A DNA stretch of 64,000 bases from Aurelia coerulea (GCA_039566865.1 CM076955.1:10865001-10929000); one strand, 5' to 3'; shown: positions 1 to 10,700, counted from the stretch's first letter. The notes: generated by a model from the sequence alone, not told the origin. Numbers and translations: made by a program.

Positions 1-767
1 TGATAGTGCAAGCCCATTGTTTATTTATAGACATTTAAAGTTATCAAGAGTACTGGAAAATGTATCAAACGTTAAGTATAATCATCTCAGATTTAAATAA
101 ATAATTATTTGAATATGAGTTTCAAACAGCTTGTATTGGAAATTTCTAATGCTGTTGCATATTTTTTTTGTTTTTGGACATCCGGTATGGTAGAAAATAT
201 GATACTAACTCTTGAAACATTACCAGGTTTTTGATATTTTTTGGTGTTGTTTCAAAAATTAAACTCTAACACTAGGGATGACAGCCATACAGTATAGTAA
301 GGGCCGTCACCCCTTATGAGAGATGAAGCCCCTTTTGAACCTTTTGATCAAGACCTGCCTTAATACGATTTTACGTTTGGCATTGATTTCACAGCAAATA
401 TCAAACTTAGGCAGGCATCTGAGACAGACCTGTCATTATCCTTTTGTATCTGAGCTCTCACTGAGAAAGCCAAATGCGTTCAAGTGCAGATTTTAATCAT
501 TTTAAAAATAAGAATTTTCATGAGTTATGAGGTGTTGCCTGCACATATTGTAGTCCTCATAAGGGCCCATAAGAAACTCATCATCATGGATTGCCAAAAA
601 TTAAGAAACTCCAGTATTGGGCAGATACACAGTTTAACGAATAAATAATTTCTTATGATATGAGAAACTATATATTTCAATGATGTAAAACCTTGGCAGA
701 CAGTAGTCTTACTTTATTTTAACTTTCTCTTGTATCATATTACTCAGAAGGTACTTGAGTAATGTCT
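1..767. other. AT-rich non-coding DNA with decayed repeats
   Basis: No ORF or RNA gene is recognisable here. The right part (about 515-767) is related to 1225-1430: both carry the TAAGAAACT motif several times, a CCAGTA(C/T)TGGG block, and a block reading roughly TGTATCATATTACTC followed by AAGGTACTT. This indicates an old duplicated repeat of about 690 bp spacing. I see no terminal structure that would name it. Confidence 0.5.
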
Positions 768-912
768 ACAGAGGCATAGGAGCTGGGGGCACGTGCCCCC
801 CCCATATTTTGCAATAAACAAAGTGCTCTCCTTTTCACTTTTAGGAATTGCCCCTTTAGCTTCATGAAAAAGTGCCCTAAAGTGTCATGTCCCCCCAAAG
901 TTTGAGATGCTT
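768..912. repeat. Short GC-tipped inverted-repeat element (MITE-like), copy 1
   Basis: A ~140-bp block starts near AGGAGCTGGGGGCACGTG and ends near AGATGCTTCCTA. The G-run/C-run tips (GGGGGCA...GCCCCCC) are partly inverted relative to the right end (CCCCCAAAGTTTGAGATGC). A second copy lies at 20108-20248 with the same order of motifs: GCACRTGCCCCCC, AAAGTG, TGCCCCC, AGATGCTTCCTA. Two copies with shared ends argue for a mobile non-autonomous element. The superfamily is unknown because no clean target duplication is visible. Confidence 0.5.
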
Positions 913-2371
913 CCTAACATCCCTGAATGTCTAAACATTTGTTTATCAAGGGACAGGCACAGCCTCAGATTCTTAGTTTCTTGTAAACAGATTATGTGCA
1001 ACAGTTTCTAACAAAAGATACAATAATAATGCAACCAGAGGAAATGCACTACTAATGAAAAAGTCTGGCAAAAACAAATAAAGCTAACACTTTCAGGTGA
1101 GAGGTGCTGACTGCAGTGTCACGACGGGTTACAAACAATTAAATACTCTGCAATAACTCAGTATAGTGATGCTTTGGTTATCAACAACACTATCATTTAC
1201 ATATATCACTGACATATGTTTTCCATAAGGAGCTGTCATAAGAAACTCAACTTTCAGATCCCCAAAAAGTTAACAAACTCCAGTACTGGGAAAATATAAG
1301 TTAAGAAACTATTTATTTTGATAAAGGAAATCCTTGACATATTTTTACTAATACTTCATTTGTTTACTGTATCATATTACTCGTAAGGTACTTATGTGTA
1401 ATGTCTAGATATTGGACAGGCTTCAAAAACCTTGTTTTGAAATGTTCACAAGGGCACACAGGTGGTGAACATGAAGATTGTTATGGAACCTCTAAGAAAC
1501 TCATAAGAAACTCTGAGTACTCAAAATCTGATAATTTTAAGAGACTTTCAGTACTGGCCTAAATTCTTAGTTTCTTACAAAAATACGTGTATTGTAAGCA
1601 AATCAAAATCCAATAGGTACGCTAAAGATGCAGACACACCCCTCATCATTTTTAGCTACGCAATTATACAGCCCATGTCAAAGTTATCAACAACAGATTA
1701 TATCTTGGCCTGCACCAGTTTTTATCGGTATTGATTTCCTCTTGGACAATAAGTCTTTGTCAAGAGATTTGCTTCAATCCAGAGTCACAACGGATCCAGA
1801 ATCCATAATCTTTAAAATCTTTAAAAAGACATCTGCCAGCCAAACCAGCAGCCTTCGAAACCATTACTTTGACTTAACCAGTTACAACATTCTTGCAAAA
1901 CACTGAAGATGGTTGACAGCTCAAATCGAATCCTAGTTGCAATGGTTGGTGTCAAAATGTGGTAGGGCTGTGGTAGGGCTGTGGTAGGGCATCATCATTT
2001 TTTCGCCCTGCAGAAAAGAAGACAAAGACATAAGAATGACTTGCTAATATCAAAGCATATAGTCAATCAAAGCATCTTCTGGAATTGTGGTTTTTACTGG
2101 TTTGAAATAGGCCTAGTGCCTTTAAAAGTGCGGAAAGAACGATCAGCAGAAAAGCAGATTGAAACATAAAAATTCAACAACATTACCTCAGAAAATATGG
2201 CTGTCCGCTGTACAAATTCAATCAATCAGTCTCCAAGCTGGATCAATCAATCTGTTTTTTTATCTGGCTGAATTGAAATTTGCTTCGAACGCTTCGGAAT
2301 AGCTGCCATCCGCCATTTTCTGCCTCGGTTTGAAAGTTGCCAACCAGCTTTTGGCTTTGGTTTTTACGTTT
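913..2371. repeat. TAAGAAAC-rich repeat field and non-coding DNA
   Basis: Blocks at 1225-1430 and 1480-1605 carry repeated TAAGAAAC/GTTTCTTA words. The end GTTTCTTACAAAAATACGTGTA near 1590 resembles the right end of the TA-flanked MITEs found at 6637-7023, 32991-34464 and 53755-54316. A related stretch at 8180-8300 shares the words TCAAAA(G/T)CTGATAATTTT and ACTTTCAGTAC. I read this as decayed members of one MITE family. The 92-codon ORF at 1628-1906 has no recognisable motif and is not called as a gene. Confidence 0.4.
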
Positions 2372-2425
2372 TTTGATTACAAAGTCCACTTTGTAATCTA
2401 AGAAGGGGCTTCGATGTCAGTCAGT

Positions 2426-2457
<32 letters not shown>

Positions 2458-3391
2458 AAGTAAGTAACCCACTTCCGTCACGCTCGTTAACGCGATTGAT
2501 TAACGTTTTATCTCAGCTAATTGGCACTGAAATAAAGAAAGCGCACATAAAGCGCATACAAGACAGAAGTTTCCCGCGATCCTATAGGAACATTTGACGT
2601 CGGCTTATCTCATGTTAGACAGATTTGACACCTTAAGATGGATAAATCACCAAGATGTTTACCCTGACGCAACAACAAATTTACCCAGAATTGGCACATT
2701 CTTGACTTCATTAGCAGCTCAATTATGTCAAAACAATCGTTCTCTAGAACGAACGAATCATTAGCCTTATTGATAGTACTCATTATGCAAATAAGTCAAC
2801 TTTAGAGGATGATGTAACCGGCGGCCTGCACAGAGGCTGCGAAGGATCCCCCTCCTACACAGCTACAGAAAGTTGCAGAATCCCAGCAAACAATGGCGCC
2901 ATTGACAGGAGGAAGGCACGAGATCACATTGAACCAAACCATCTTCATGCATATCATTCTGCACAGAGGTTATCTTCGTGACTGCTTGTCTCAAATTAGA
3001 TGCCCGCGAATAGCAACAATTGAAACGTTCTGTTGGGTTCTGCATAAGTAATTTTGCGTTATCGTAAATCTCACATGACATCTCATTTGACACAAATGCA
3101 CCAATAGTTTTGTGCACGAACTAAGCAAACTAGGGGTAATGACTTTTGATTTTTGCGTATCATTCTCGTTTGACATAAAGACCAAAATATTGCCTTTGAT
3201 GCGGTTCTTTTTCTTATACAAGGCGCTTGATTTTCCATTGAAGGCGACTTTAGCAGCAACACTCATCCCTCTGACTGTAGCTAAAAACAGCATCTACGAT
3301 CATTTGGGGTTATGAAGAAATCAATATTCAGATATTCTTAGCTTGTTTAGCTCAGGACAGACTTTGTAATCATCCAAAAGGATCTTATGTT
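2372..3391 (+). mobile_element. Helitron/Helentron-like non-autonomous element, copy A
   Basis: This ~1.02-kb repeat occurs at least three times in the window (also 20634-21675 and, rearranged, 35583-36711). It begins with TTGATTACAAAGTC, followed at once by its complement ACTTTGTAATC, so the tip is a perfect 10-bp hairpin. A microsatellite (GTCAG and GAAA/GTAA tracts) follows at about 2420-2466. Near the right end GACTTTGTAATCA repeats the left tip in inverse orientation, but about 20 bp inside the end; the last bases (ATCC-AAAA-GGAT, then CTTATGTTT) form a small stem-loop. Asymmetric terminal inverted repeats, a 3' stem-loop, an internal microsatellite and no coding potential fit Helentron-derived non-autonomous elements. 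No Rep/helicase is present in the window, so the class is an inference. Confidence 0.5.
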
Positions 3392-3612
3392 TACCCCAGG
3401 TTTCAGGTTTCAGGTTTGCGATAGGATTTTGATTTCGAGGCATTCGATTTGAAAAGAATGCAGAACGAGGCATTCGACTTCAATATTATTTAGTCCCTGT
3501 TTAGAATCTGATTAGAAGTGAGTCCTTATATGAGAGAAAATAAAATATCAGATTAAAAATGTTGAACGAATACAAGGAATCACGTCGTAAGTCTACGTCT
3601 TAGCACCAGAGT

Positions 3613-3765
3613 AGAAAAAACTGCTTTTGGAGAATTCTAGGTTCTGTCTTGGGGTGTCCAGATCTAACTGATTTCTTGTTCGATAGTTAGATAATTGAGA
3701 TCTGGTAACAAGCCTCCCTCTTAAATTGTCCGGGCAGAGACCATTCATTATTTTGTAGATCTGTT
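3613..3765 (-). pseudogene. Fragment of LINE C-terminal region (same family as 26772-27716)
   Basis: On the minus strand this stretch matches the C-terminal coding part of the LINE at 27334-27480: a block coding roughly YKIMNGLCPDNL, then RGRLVTRSQLY, then NQLDLDTPRQNLEF. It is a ~150-bp remnant with neither end of the element. It lies just upstream of the PLE at 3826. Confidence 0.7.
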
Positions 3766-3825
3766 ATTGAAATTTTCTTTGTGGTCCTTTTATCTAGCTA
3801 GATGAATGCTTGCTTCTTGACAGTC

Positions 3826-4195
3826 CCACCTGTAGGTTAATCAACCCTGCGAAAAGCGAAATGGGCTTAGTCAGCAAAAAAACCTCGACAGAATTAACAC
3901 CGATATAAAAACATCAACAATGGTAAACCAATGGAAAAACTCAGCATCAGTAATAGAATGGTTCAAAAACATACCTAAGAAAGCCCAACACACGTTCATA
4001 ATTTTTGATACTGCAGAATTCTACCCCTCTATAAAGGAAAGCCTGTTAAAAAAAGCTATCAGTTTTGCAAAGCAGTATACAAATGTGTCGGAACAAGATA
4101 TCGAAATCATTATGCAAGCTAGAAAGTCCTTATTGTTTGACAAAAAAAACCCCTGGACAAAGAAAGACAACAAAGGTACGTTCGATGTCACCATT
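3826..4195 (+). pseudogene. Penelope-like element reverse transcriptase, N-terminal part
   Basis: The reading frame starts inside the RT (CRLINPAKSEMGLVSK), 5'-truncated, and runs through FKNIPKKAQHTFIIFDTAEF to FYPSI, the motif-A region of this PLE RT type, then AKQYTNVSEQDIEII, ending FDVT at 4195. The continuation MGSYDGAEV is found at 4769, after an inserted LINE fragment. A PLE RT copies RNA at the target site. This copy is dead because it is split twice and frameshifted. Order on the plus strand: 3826-4195, 4769-5285, 9232-9985. Confidence 0.85.
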
Positions 4196-4768
4196 TTAGA
4201 AAGATGTACTATGCATGTTTCCCGTCTGAGAGTTCTCTGTATAGAAGTTTTTAAGACCTTGAAACATCTCAACCCATCTTTCATGCGGGATATTTTCAAA
4301 ATAAGATCTTCCAGATATTCATCATGAAATCCGTACGACTTACAACATATAGACCAAATCAAGTCACTTTTGGTTCAAACAGTCTTCGATCACTAGGACC
4401 TCAAATCTGGAATGCATTGCCAAATGAAACTAAATCTGCCGACAACTTAAATTCTTTTAAACGCATGATAAAACAATGGAATGGACCAAATTGTAAATGC
4501 AATGCTTGTCAACATTCACCCAAATTTTAGAAAATTATCTGGATTATGAAATAGTAGAAAATATTTGTATATTTGTTACGCCTGTCAATGCAATTATATC
4601 TAGTAAACCTTGCCCATATATGTCTTGAATATTTAACTTATTTAACTTATCTATTAATTTCTTCATTTCTTAATTTATATATTTGTATGTTCGATTTGGA
4701 TTAGTTGTATATATTGTAAATATGTATAGCTAGATAAAGATAATCGAATGAAAATAAGTTGACAAAAA
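4196..4768 (+). mobile_element. 5'-truncated LINE (CNC..C-tail family) inserted in the PLE
   Basis: The C-terminal LINE coding sequence includes LKHLNPSFMRDIF, then YRPNQVTFGSNSLRSLGPQ, IWNALPNE, NSFKRMIKQW, ending CKCNACQHSPKF at 4530. It has one frame change near 4320 and a 3' UTR rich in TTGTAAATA words. The same tail type (NSFKRKI..W....CNCRIC) appears at 37640-37945 and 51362-51619. It lies exactly between PLE codons for FDVT and MGSYDG. L2/CR1-type LINEs commonly insert 5'-truncated, as here. Confidence 0.8.
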
Positions 4769-5285
4769 ATGGGAAGCTACGATGGAGCAGAAGTATGCGA
4801 GCTAGTCGGAGCCTTCATCCTTGACACCCTCGCAAAGAAATACGACAAAGAGCAAATTGGCCTCTATCGAGACGATGGTTTAGCAGTCTTTAAGGATGTG
4901 TCAGGCAGCCAAGCAGAAAAGATCAAAAAAGATATCACCAAGATTTTCAAAAACCTTGGACTAAAGATAGTGATAGAAACCAACTTAAAAATCGTAAACT
5001 TCCTCGACGTCACCCTAAACCTAAACAACGGAAAGTACTGCCCGTACCGAAAGCCAAATGATGAACCAATGTACATCAACACCCAATCAAACCATCCCCC
5101 AACCATTATCAAGCACCTCCCAGCAGCAATAAGCAAAAGGGTATCCGACTTATCCCACGACGAAGATGTTTTCAAAACAGCTGCCCCATTTATGACGAAG
5201 CGTTAAGAAAAGCGGATACGAAGAGAGTCTGACATACAAAGAAAAGAATGCAGGCAGAAGAGAGAGAAAGAACAGGCAAAGGAAG
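4769..5285 (+). pseudogene. Penelope-like element reverse transcriptase, catalytic part
   Basis: This continues the RT with MGSYDGAEVCELVGAF, then IGLYRDDGLAVF containing the catalytic YRDD box (about codons 32-35), KIVNFLDVTLNL, and YRKPNDEPMYI followed by SNHPPTIIKHLPAAIS. Two single-base losses break the frame near 5195 and 5213: the expected LYDEALRKSGYEESLTYK is recovered only by changing frame twice. The coding part stops at 5285 where a minus-strand LINE tail (T-run) begins; the next PLE codons resume at about 9240. It is therefore inactive. Confidence 0.9.
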
Positions 5286-5779
5286 GTTTTTTTTCTATCA
5301 AATATTAAAAAGCTAAAAGAACTACAACTACAATTCAACTGTGCCAATCATAGCGGAAAAAGACACAAGGTCATCGAGTTTCCACTATGACTGGCACTTA
5401 CAATATTTCTTAGAATTAAATACAATAACAAAAAACAAAAATGAAAACGGTTAAGGAAAAACAAAATACAAGACATAACGGACATAAGACATAAGCTGCT
5501 GCCTTCCAACAAATGATTGTTAACCTACATTCGTTTCGTGTTTTCGATAAAGCAAATCGTTTCCTCCATAATCATTTTATTCGCACTCACGCATAAATCG
5601 GAACTTCCAAAAAGGAGTAGATTACAAAGCGATTTGGAGTCCATACTCGAAACGTTTAAATCAGGAATGTTTTCGAGATGACCAAAAAGACCTTGCCGTA
5701 ATGTGTCATACATAGGGCAGTGCAGGAGAAAATGTTCATTATCTTCATTTGCCTCGCCGCAATCACAAATAGGGCTTAA
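5286..5779 (-). pseudogene. HFLL-type LINE, 3' part (C-terminus and 3' UTR), left of a TTAA insertion
   Basis: The minus strand encodes CDCGEANEDNEHFLLHCPMYD and a further ~70 residues to FIENTKRM (5525), then a 3' UTR to about 5290 ending in an A-run on the minus strand. The 3' UTR and coding end match 13420-13885 on the plus strand. The LINE continues at 8937-9239. The 9-bp word GCAAAGGAA occurs at 5277 and 9240 and is a likely target duplication of the LINE in the PLE. The C(x)C...HFLLxCP block is a zinc-knuckle-like tail shared with the intact LINE at 39835-42735. Confidence 0.85.
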
Positions 5780-8700
5780 AGAGCGACTGTTGACCGGCAT
5801 GCTTTGCGATCGTTTGTTTATGTTTTGGTACGAATTTAGACTAGGACCAAGGTAGTCAGTCTAGGTTTTAGACCGCTTGTTACCCTGTGCCTCAATGTTT
5901 TGCTGCATAAACTAAAGCAGACCGACCGACGGAAAGGATCAGAAGAGAGAAGACAGTGGAAGATATGATTCATGTACTTCGAAAGCAACTCCAGTGGAGC
6001 CTAGTTCCCATTATCAGGTAGGAAGACACCTAATTTATAACTTCAATGCTGTATGAAGCATCGCTTTCTTGTTTGAGCGGAGTTAGACTTAGGCCCAGTC
6101 CAGGTATCATACAGATTCACTCACAACACATAGTCATATATGTGGACCCCCTTGATTCTATTCCACTACTTCCCAACCTGTAACCTGTCGTCCCAAAGTT
6201 TAGGAAGTATGACTTTGACATATATATATACGTTTGTTTTGGCCTGAAATCTATATTGAAAGTGCCACCTCTCTCTTGCTGTGTGTATGCATTGAATCAT
6301 AGCTTTGTCAACCCAAATGTTGGAGCTAGAAATGATAAGAGCAGGCCAAATGTTTATCAGATTCTTTGTGGTGAAATTTACATCAAACTGGGAGACTCGC
6401 TTTATCTAGCTCCTAGAATTTCCCAGGTGCATGAAGAGGTGCTTGATCAACCTTCAACACCACTCTTAAAAGGTCTAAATAATATAACTGATACAACTTG
6501 ACCATGTATCATTATCATAATTTTTGCTGTTAGCAAGAAAATCTGATTTTCTTTCTTTGTGATCTAGGTACAAATGAAGCTGGCTCCCCTACTAAATCTT
6601 GCCAATGAAACAATGTTCTGATGGACGTAAACAATGCACTCATTTTTTTATAAGAAACTAAGGTCCGGTGCTGGTAGGCAGTTTCTTAAATTTTTGAGCC
6701 ATTTTGCTACCAAAAAGTTTCTTATGTGTTTCTTATATTTTTAATGCCAGAAGTGTAGAGTTAATTTGGTTTTGTCTGAAGGGCTCCCAAATTACTTAGT
6801 AAGATTTCAAAACAAGTAAATGACATAATTTGCACTCAAAATAATGTCCAAACAGTTACTATAACTGTGTACTGTCAAAACACTTTTGAGTGCGAAAGGA
6901 AACTTAAAATTGTAAATTACAAAAGTTTCTTAGCTTTTTCAATTCAGGTAGGGTTGTTTCTTAACTTTCGAAAAATCGAGCCTACCGTTTCTTATAAGCG
7001 GTTTCTTATAAAAAAAATGAGTGTACCATGAGAGAAAAAGTCAGAGAATGAAGACACAGTTTTTGGAGAAATTGTAGCTACTCTGTATAACCATATACAC
7101 AATTTATAATTCATATCATATACACATATTCCAAAGAATCAAGTTCAAGAACAATGAGAACAATGCAGACTACACATTTTTATGTAAGAAACTTGGATAT
7201 GGCCATGGTACTAAGAGTTTCTTAATTCAACATTAACTTTTCCCATTTTTAGCACTGAAAGTTTTTTAATTTGTTTCTTATTTTTGAATGCAACTGCTGC
7301 AGATATGTCTCTTTACATCAGACAATAAAACAGCAGATAGGAAGAAACAGTGTTTCACTTCTTTCAAATATTAAACAGTTAGTTCATATATTACTCAAGA
7401 ATAACGGTTACAAGAACTTGCTATAAGATCGTCAAAGTTAAGTATCAAAGTTTCTTACTACTTCCCAGATATAGAATTAGAGTTCTTAAAGTTGTGGCCA
7501 TAGCTAAATACTAATTTCTTATAAACCACGGTTTCTTATAAACAACTTGTGGGTATTATATGAATTTTCACTGGAAACACAAGTCATTGAATAGAAAATG
7601 TATGCAAAAATATTGAGCTACTGGAACAAAATAAAGACATAGTCTAATTGTCATCTCTGTAATCATCTCTTAACTGTTTCATTTTCCAACACTTCAGGAG
7701 TTTCATTTTCAATATTATTATATGACCATTGCTTGCGAACTGTAAAAGGAAATAGAAAAGTAGTTAGAAAAAATATTCGAGAAAGAACATAAAGTAAATC
7801 AAACCATCTGCACAAGGGTTTTAACCAAAAGGTACAGTAATGTACCCTATTCATATGATATGACTTCAATGACTTAGGCCCTGTCCTGTATGATCATCTC
7901 TTTGTATTTAATCAATATTGACATATCATATATTTTCATAAGAACCTTAAATCTCTGAGCACCAACAAAATTATGAAACCCAAGTATAGTTTTTCATATA
8001 GTTTTGTATTACTAGTAAAACAATGCAAAAGAAACTTTCTTCGCCTTGAACTCTATTTTGCTCTTTGCCCTTAGTTTGATGATGTACTTTACTCAGAGCC
8101 ACTTGAGTTTAATGTATGTATGAGATCTGTTTAAAAAATCTGGCAATAAAATGATCAAAAAGTCATGGGAGTTCCTGCACATACAGTTAATGAACTTCTA
8201 AGAAGTGGTTAAAAAACTTTCAGCACTCAAAAGCTGATAATTTTGAGAAACTTTCAGTACAGGCTCATGCTCAATTTCTCAGTTTCTTAGAAAACAAATG
8301 GGCCTATAACTTCAGGCTGTGCAGATAATTAACAAGGGATAGTGAATGAAATATCCCTGCTGACTCCTGCTGATTGATTCATACTACAGCTGAAAACTCT
8401 GAAACCGAATGCCAAGAGATTGCAGAAGGTTGAGAGTGCAGGTTTTGTCGTCTGTTCTGTTCCTTGGCGATTCCTTGCACTCACGTTTATTCCAAACTAA
8501 AGAGATCAGGCAGCGGGCAAGTTAGGCGAGCAAAAAACTTACCTCTTGTCGTGGGGCTGCTCCATTTTATTGAGAAGCTTTGATGTAGCTTCTGACCAAG
8601 TCTTAGTATTCTTTTCAAGTCAAATATTGAAGGGTTTCTGCCGTTGAAAGGGGCTGCTTCCAAGAGACTTTCAACCAGGACACCATCTTGCGATCTTCGC

Positions 8701-8936
8701 CAATTTGAGGACGTCCAAAAAGCACAGTAGAAACTGCCTTTGCATGAAATAAACAGCCACGAAGCTAAAGAAATACTTCATCTTGCCAAAAATGAAACCC
8801 ATGTTGTCTCTGCTGTTAGCATCGTCCAAGATTTCACGGATTAGAATCGTGTTTAATTTCTTATACTACGAAATTATGGAGCTGTGTGGAGCGAGTTGCT
8901 TACTTCGCGCAAAGCATGCCGGTCAACAGTCGCTCT
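5780..8936. mobile_element. 3.16-kb DNA transposon with TTAA target duplication
   Basis: The ends are a 29-bp perfect inverted repeat starting AGAGCGACTGTTGACC (5780 and, inverted, to 8936). TTAA flanks both sides (5776-5779, 8937-8940). Removing the element and one TTAA joins the LINE sequence ...GACTG|TTTAAGCCC..., and the frame of the interrupted HFLL LINE continues. A TTAA target is typical of piggyBac and Kolobok; the tip does not start with CCC as most piggyBac ends do, so Kolobok-like is possible. I find no recognisable transposase in it; small ORFs (for example 6256-6501) carry no known motif. It holds a TA-flanked MITE at 6637-7023 and further decayed TAAGAAAC repeats at 7170-7550 and 8180-8300. 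Confidence 0.85.
6637..7023. mobile_element. Mariner-like MITE, copy 1
   Basis: The ends are an inverted repeat CACTCATTTTTTTATAAG...TTATAAAAAAAATGAGTG. Related copies at 32991-34464 and 53755-54316 have clear TA duplications; here the left dinucleotide is TG, probably mutated. The interior matches the other copies (GGGCTCCCAAATTACTTAG, CAAACAGTTACTATAAC, GGTAGGGTTGTTTCTTA). No coding capacity. Confidence 0.8.
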
Positions 8937-9239
8937 TTAAACAGTCAAAATTGTGCCGGAATTTATGCTCGTTTAAGTCACTAAATTTAACACGAAGTTT
9001 TGTCAATCGTCGAATGCCAATAATATCATGGACATGAAATATCGGATTCCTTGATGGTCTTATTTTTGCCAACAGTTTCCTTTTAAATAAAAATATGTTC
9101 GTTGCGTGTGGTACTATGTAATTGAACAGTAATAAAATGTATAAATGATTTAAGTACCAAAAATAGCTTAGATGTTTAAAACACAAAGTTTCCTTTGTTA
9201 GATGTTTAAGTTTCCTTTTAAATTCACTAAAGGAAGCCG
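8937..9239 (-). pseudogene. HFLL-type LINE, part upstream of the TTAA insertion
   Basis: The minus strand encodes FSEFKRKLLAKI, then HVHDIIGIRRLTKLRVKFSD and LNEHKFRHNFDCL, which joins directly to the C-terminal part at 5775 once the TTAA element is removed. The copy is 5'-truncated at about 9239. A 121-bp insert (9089-9209) splits the FKRK block and is flanked by an exact 14-bp duplication. Confidence 0.85.
9089..9209. mobile_element. 121-bp insertion with 14-bp target duplication
   Basis: GTTTCCTTTTAAAT is present at 9075-9088 and again at 9210-9223. Removing the insert and one copy restores the LINE reading frame across FSEFKRKLLAKI. The insert starts A-rich and has no inverted ends. A 14-bp duplication is in the range produced by target-primed reverse transcription, so a SINE-like or processed insert is the likely source, but I do not recognise it. 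Confidence 0.6.
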
Positions 9240-9900
9240 CAAATTACGCGCAAAGGAACGTAATTTGGTTCAACCCTCCATTCAGCAAAAACGGCCAGAC
9301 AAATGTTGGCCACACATTCCTGCGACTAATCAGCAAGCACTTCCCTAAAAATAATAAACTCCATAAAATATTCAACAAAAACAACATCAAAATAAGCTAC
9401 CGCTGCATGGAAAACATGGCATGCATCATCAAAGCCCATATCAAGCAGATGATAGCAAAAGGTTTAGAAAAACCAAAGCAAGGCTGCAACTGCCGGAAAA
9501 AAGACCAGTGCCCCTTGCAAGGAAATTGCCAAACTACAAACACAATCTACAACGCCGAAATCACCTCCACCAACAACGACACGAACCCCAAACTGTACAT
9601 CGGTTTAACAGAGAATACATTCAAGCAGCGCTACAACAACCACATGAATTCATTCAGGCATAAGAAGTACAAGAATGGCACAGAGCTAAGCACGTTTGGA
9701 AATACAATGGTCTATCTCCAGCCATGCAGCGGCATATTCAAACGAAACGAAACGGTGCAATTTATGTCTAACGGAAAAGCTCTGCATTAGTAAAGCCAAC
9801 AAGACACACCTACTTAACAGAAGATCAGAGTTAATCTCCAAGTGCCGCCATGAGAACAAATACTATCTAATTCATTTTAAAAGAGACCCCACGTAAAAAA
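9232..9900 (+). pseudogene. Penelope-like element C-terminus with GIY-YIG endonuclease domain
   Basis: The frame resumes with VIWFNPPFSKNGQTNVGHTF, runs through HKIFNKNNIKISYRCMENM, a cysteine cluster CNCRKKDQCPLQGNC, then KLYIGLTENTFKQRYNNHM, SFRHKKYKNGTELS. The YIG part and the R..NH spacing are those of the GIY-YIG endonuclease carried C-terminally by many PLEs; the cysteine cluster is its zinc-finger-like linker. A frameshift near 9700 moves the last part, CNLCLTEKLCISKANKTHLL followed by ISKCRHENKYYLIHF, to another frame (to about 9880). This is the third segment of the PLE that starts at 3826. Confidence 0.9.
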
Positions 9901-9939
9901 AAAAATGTATAAATGCACACAAATTGAGTAGAGTTTTCA

Positions 9940-9983
9940 GTTGTCTGATGATCGCCGTATAGCGTGAAACTCTGAGTAACAGC
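9940..9983 (+). ncRNA. Hammerhead-ribozyme-like fold in the PLE 3' region
   Basis: Seen directly: GTTGT (9940-9944), core CTGATGA (9945-9951), stem II CGC/GCG around loop CGTATA, core GAAA (9966-9969), a two-pair stem III (AC/GT) with a five-base loop, then A (9978) and ACAGC (9979-9983), which pairs with GTTGT with one G-U. This is the hammerhead order with both conserved core boxes and a UA cleavage position. PLEs are known to carry minimal hammerheads with very short stem III near their ends. The closing 10.1/11.1 position is U/U here, so activity is uncertain. Confidence 0.65.
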
Positions 9984-10094
9984 AAAGAATGTAATCTTTC
10001 TTTTTGTCTCAATCCTGTTATAATTCGCTCTGTCTTCATGGCATTGAGCACTGTTTTAACCAGTAAAGACACATACAACTTTTTGTAACATGTT

Positions 10095-10700
10095 GTTTAA
10101 AGCTTAATGTTTGATCAAACGTTATCCCTAGAGACTTCGTTACTTTTCCCACCAAAAATCATCAAATGACATTTATCTTCGTTTAGTTTCATAAGATTGT
10201 TTGGAGACCATTCACTTATCTTAAAGACATCATTCTCTAGTTTTGCTAACATTCTCGACATTAGGACCACATGCATCAATTGTTGTATCGTCCGCATAAT
10301 TGCAGACTTCCGTCTCTTCTAAGAACAGAAACAAGTCATTCAGATATATGTTGAGCAGAAGGGGCCCGAAGACTGAACCTTTTGTTAGGGCCCCAAGACT
10401 GAACCTTTTGGTATACCCCGATTGGTGTTTGTCCACGTACTCAACGAACCATTCACCTTTACCCTCTGCTTCCTGTTTCCGAGATAGCTATGCAAAAACA
10501 GCAAAGCAGATCTACAGAAACCATACGCATTCAATTTTGCAATTAGTAATTCGTGATCTAGACAATCGAAGGCCCCCGAAAGGTCTGTCAAAACAGCCCC
10601 TGCAACACCTCCGTTGTCCATCGACTTGTTACAGGTTTCTATTAGACGTAGAAGTGTATGCTGTGTGCCATAGCCCTGCCGAAAACCACATAATAGGAGG
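10095..10700 (-). pseudogene. L2/CR1-like LINE reverse transcriptase fragment
   Basis: The minus strand encodes FRQGYGTQHTLLRLIE, GAVLTDLSGAFDCLDHELLI (RT motif A), YLGNRKQRVKVNG, then GIPKGSVLGP/LLLNIYLND (motif B) and CNYADDTT with the catalytic YADD box, ending NLMKLNEDKCHLMIFG. A 28-bp tandem duplication at about 10368-10425 (GACTGAACCTTTTG twice) breaks the frame between motif B halves. Closest relative in the window: the fragment at 38414-38826. Confidence 0.85.

Noticed and set aside
1628..1906. 92-codon plus-strand ORF
   Set aside because: No recognisable motif, no promoter or splice context, surrounded by decayed repeats; the length is within chance expectation.
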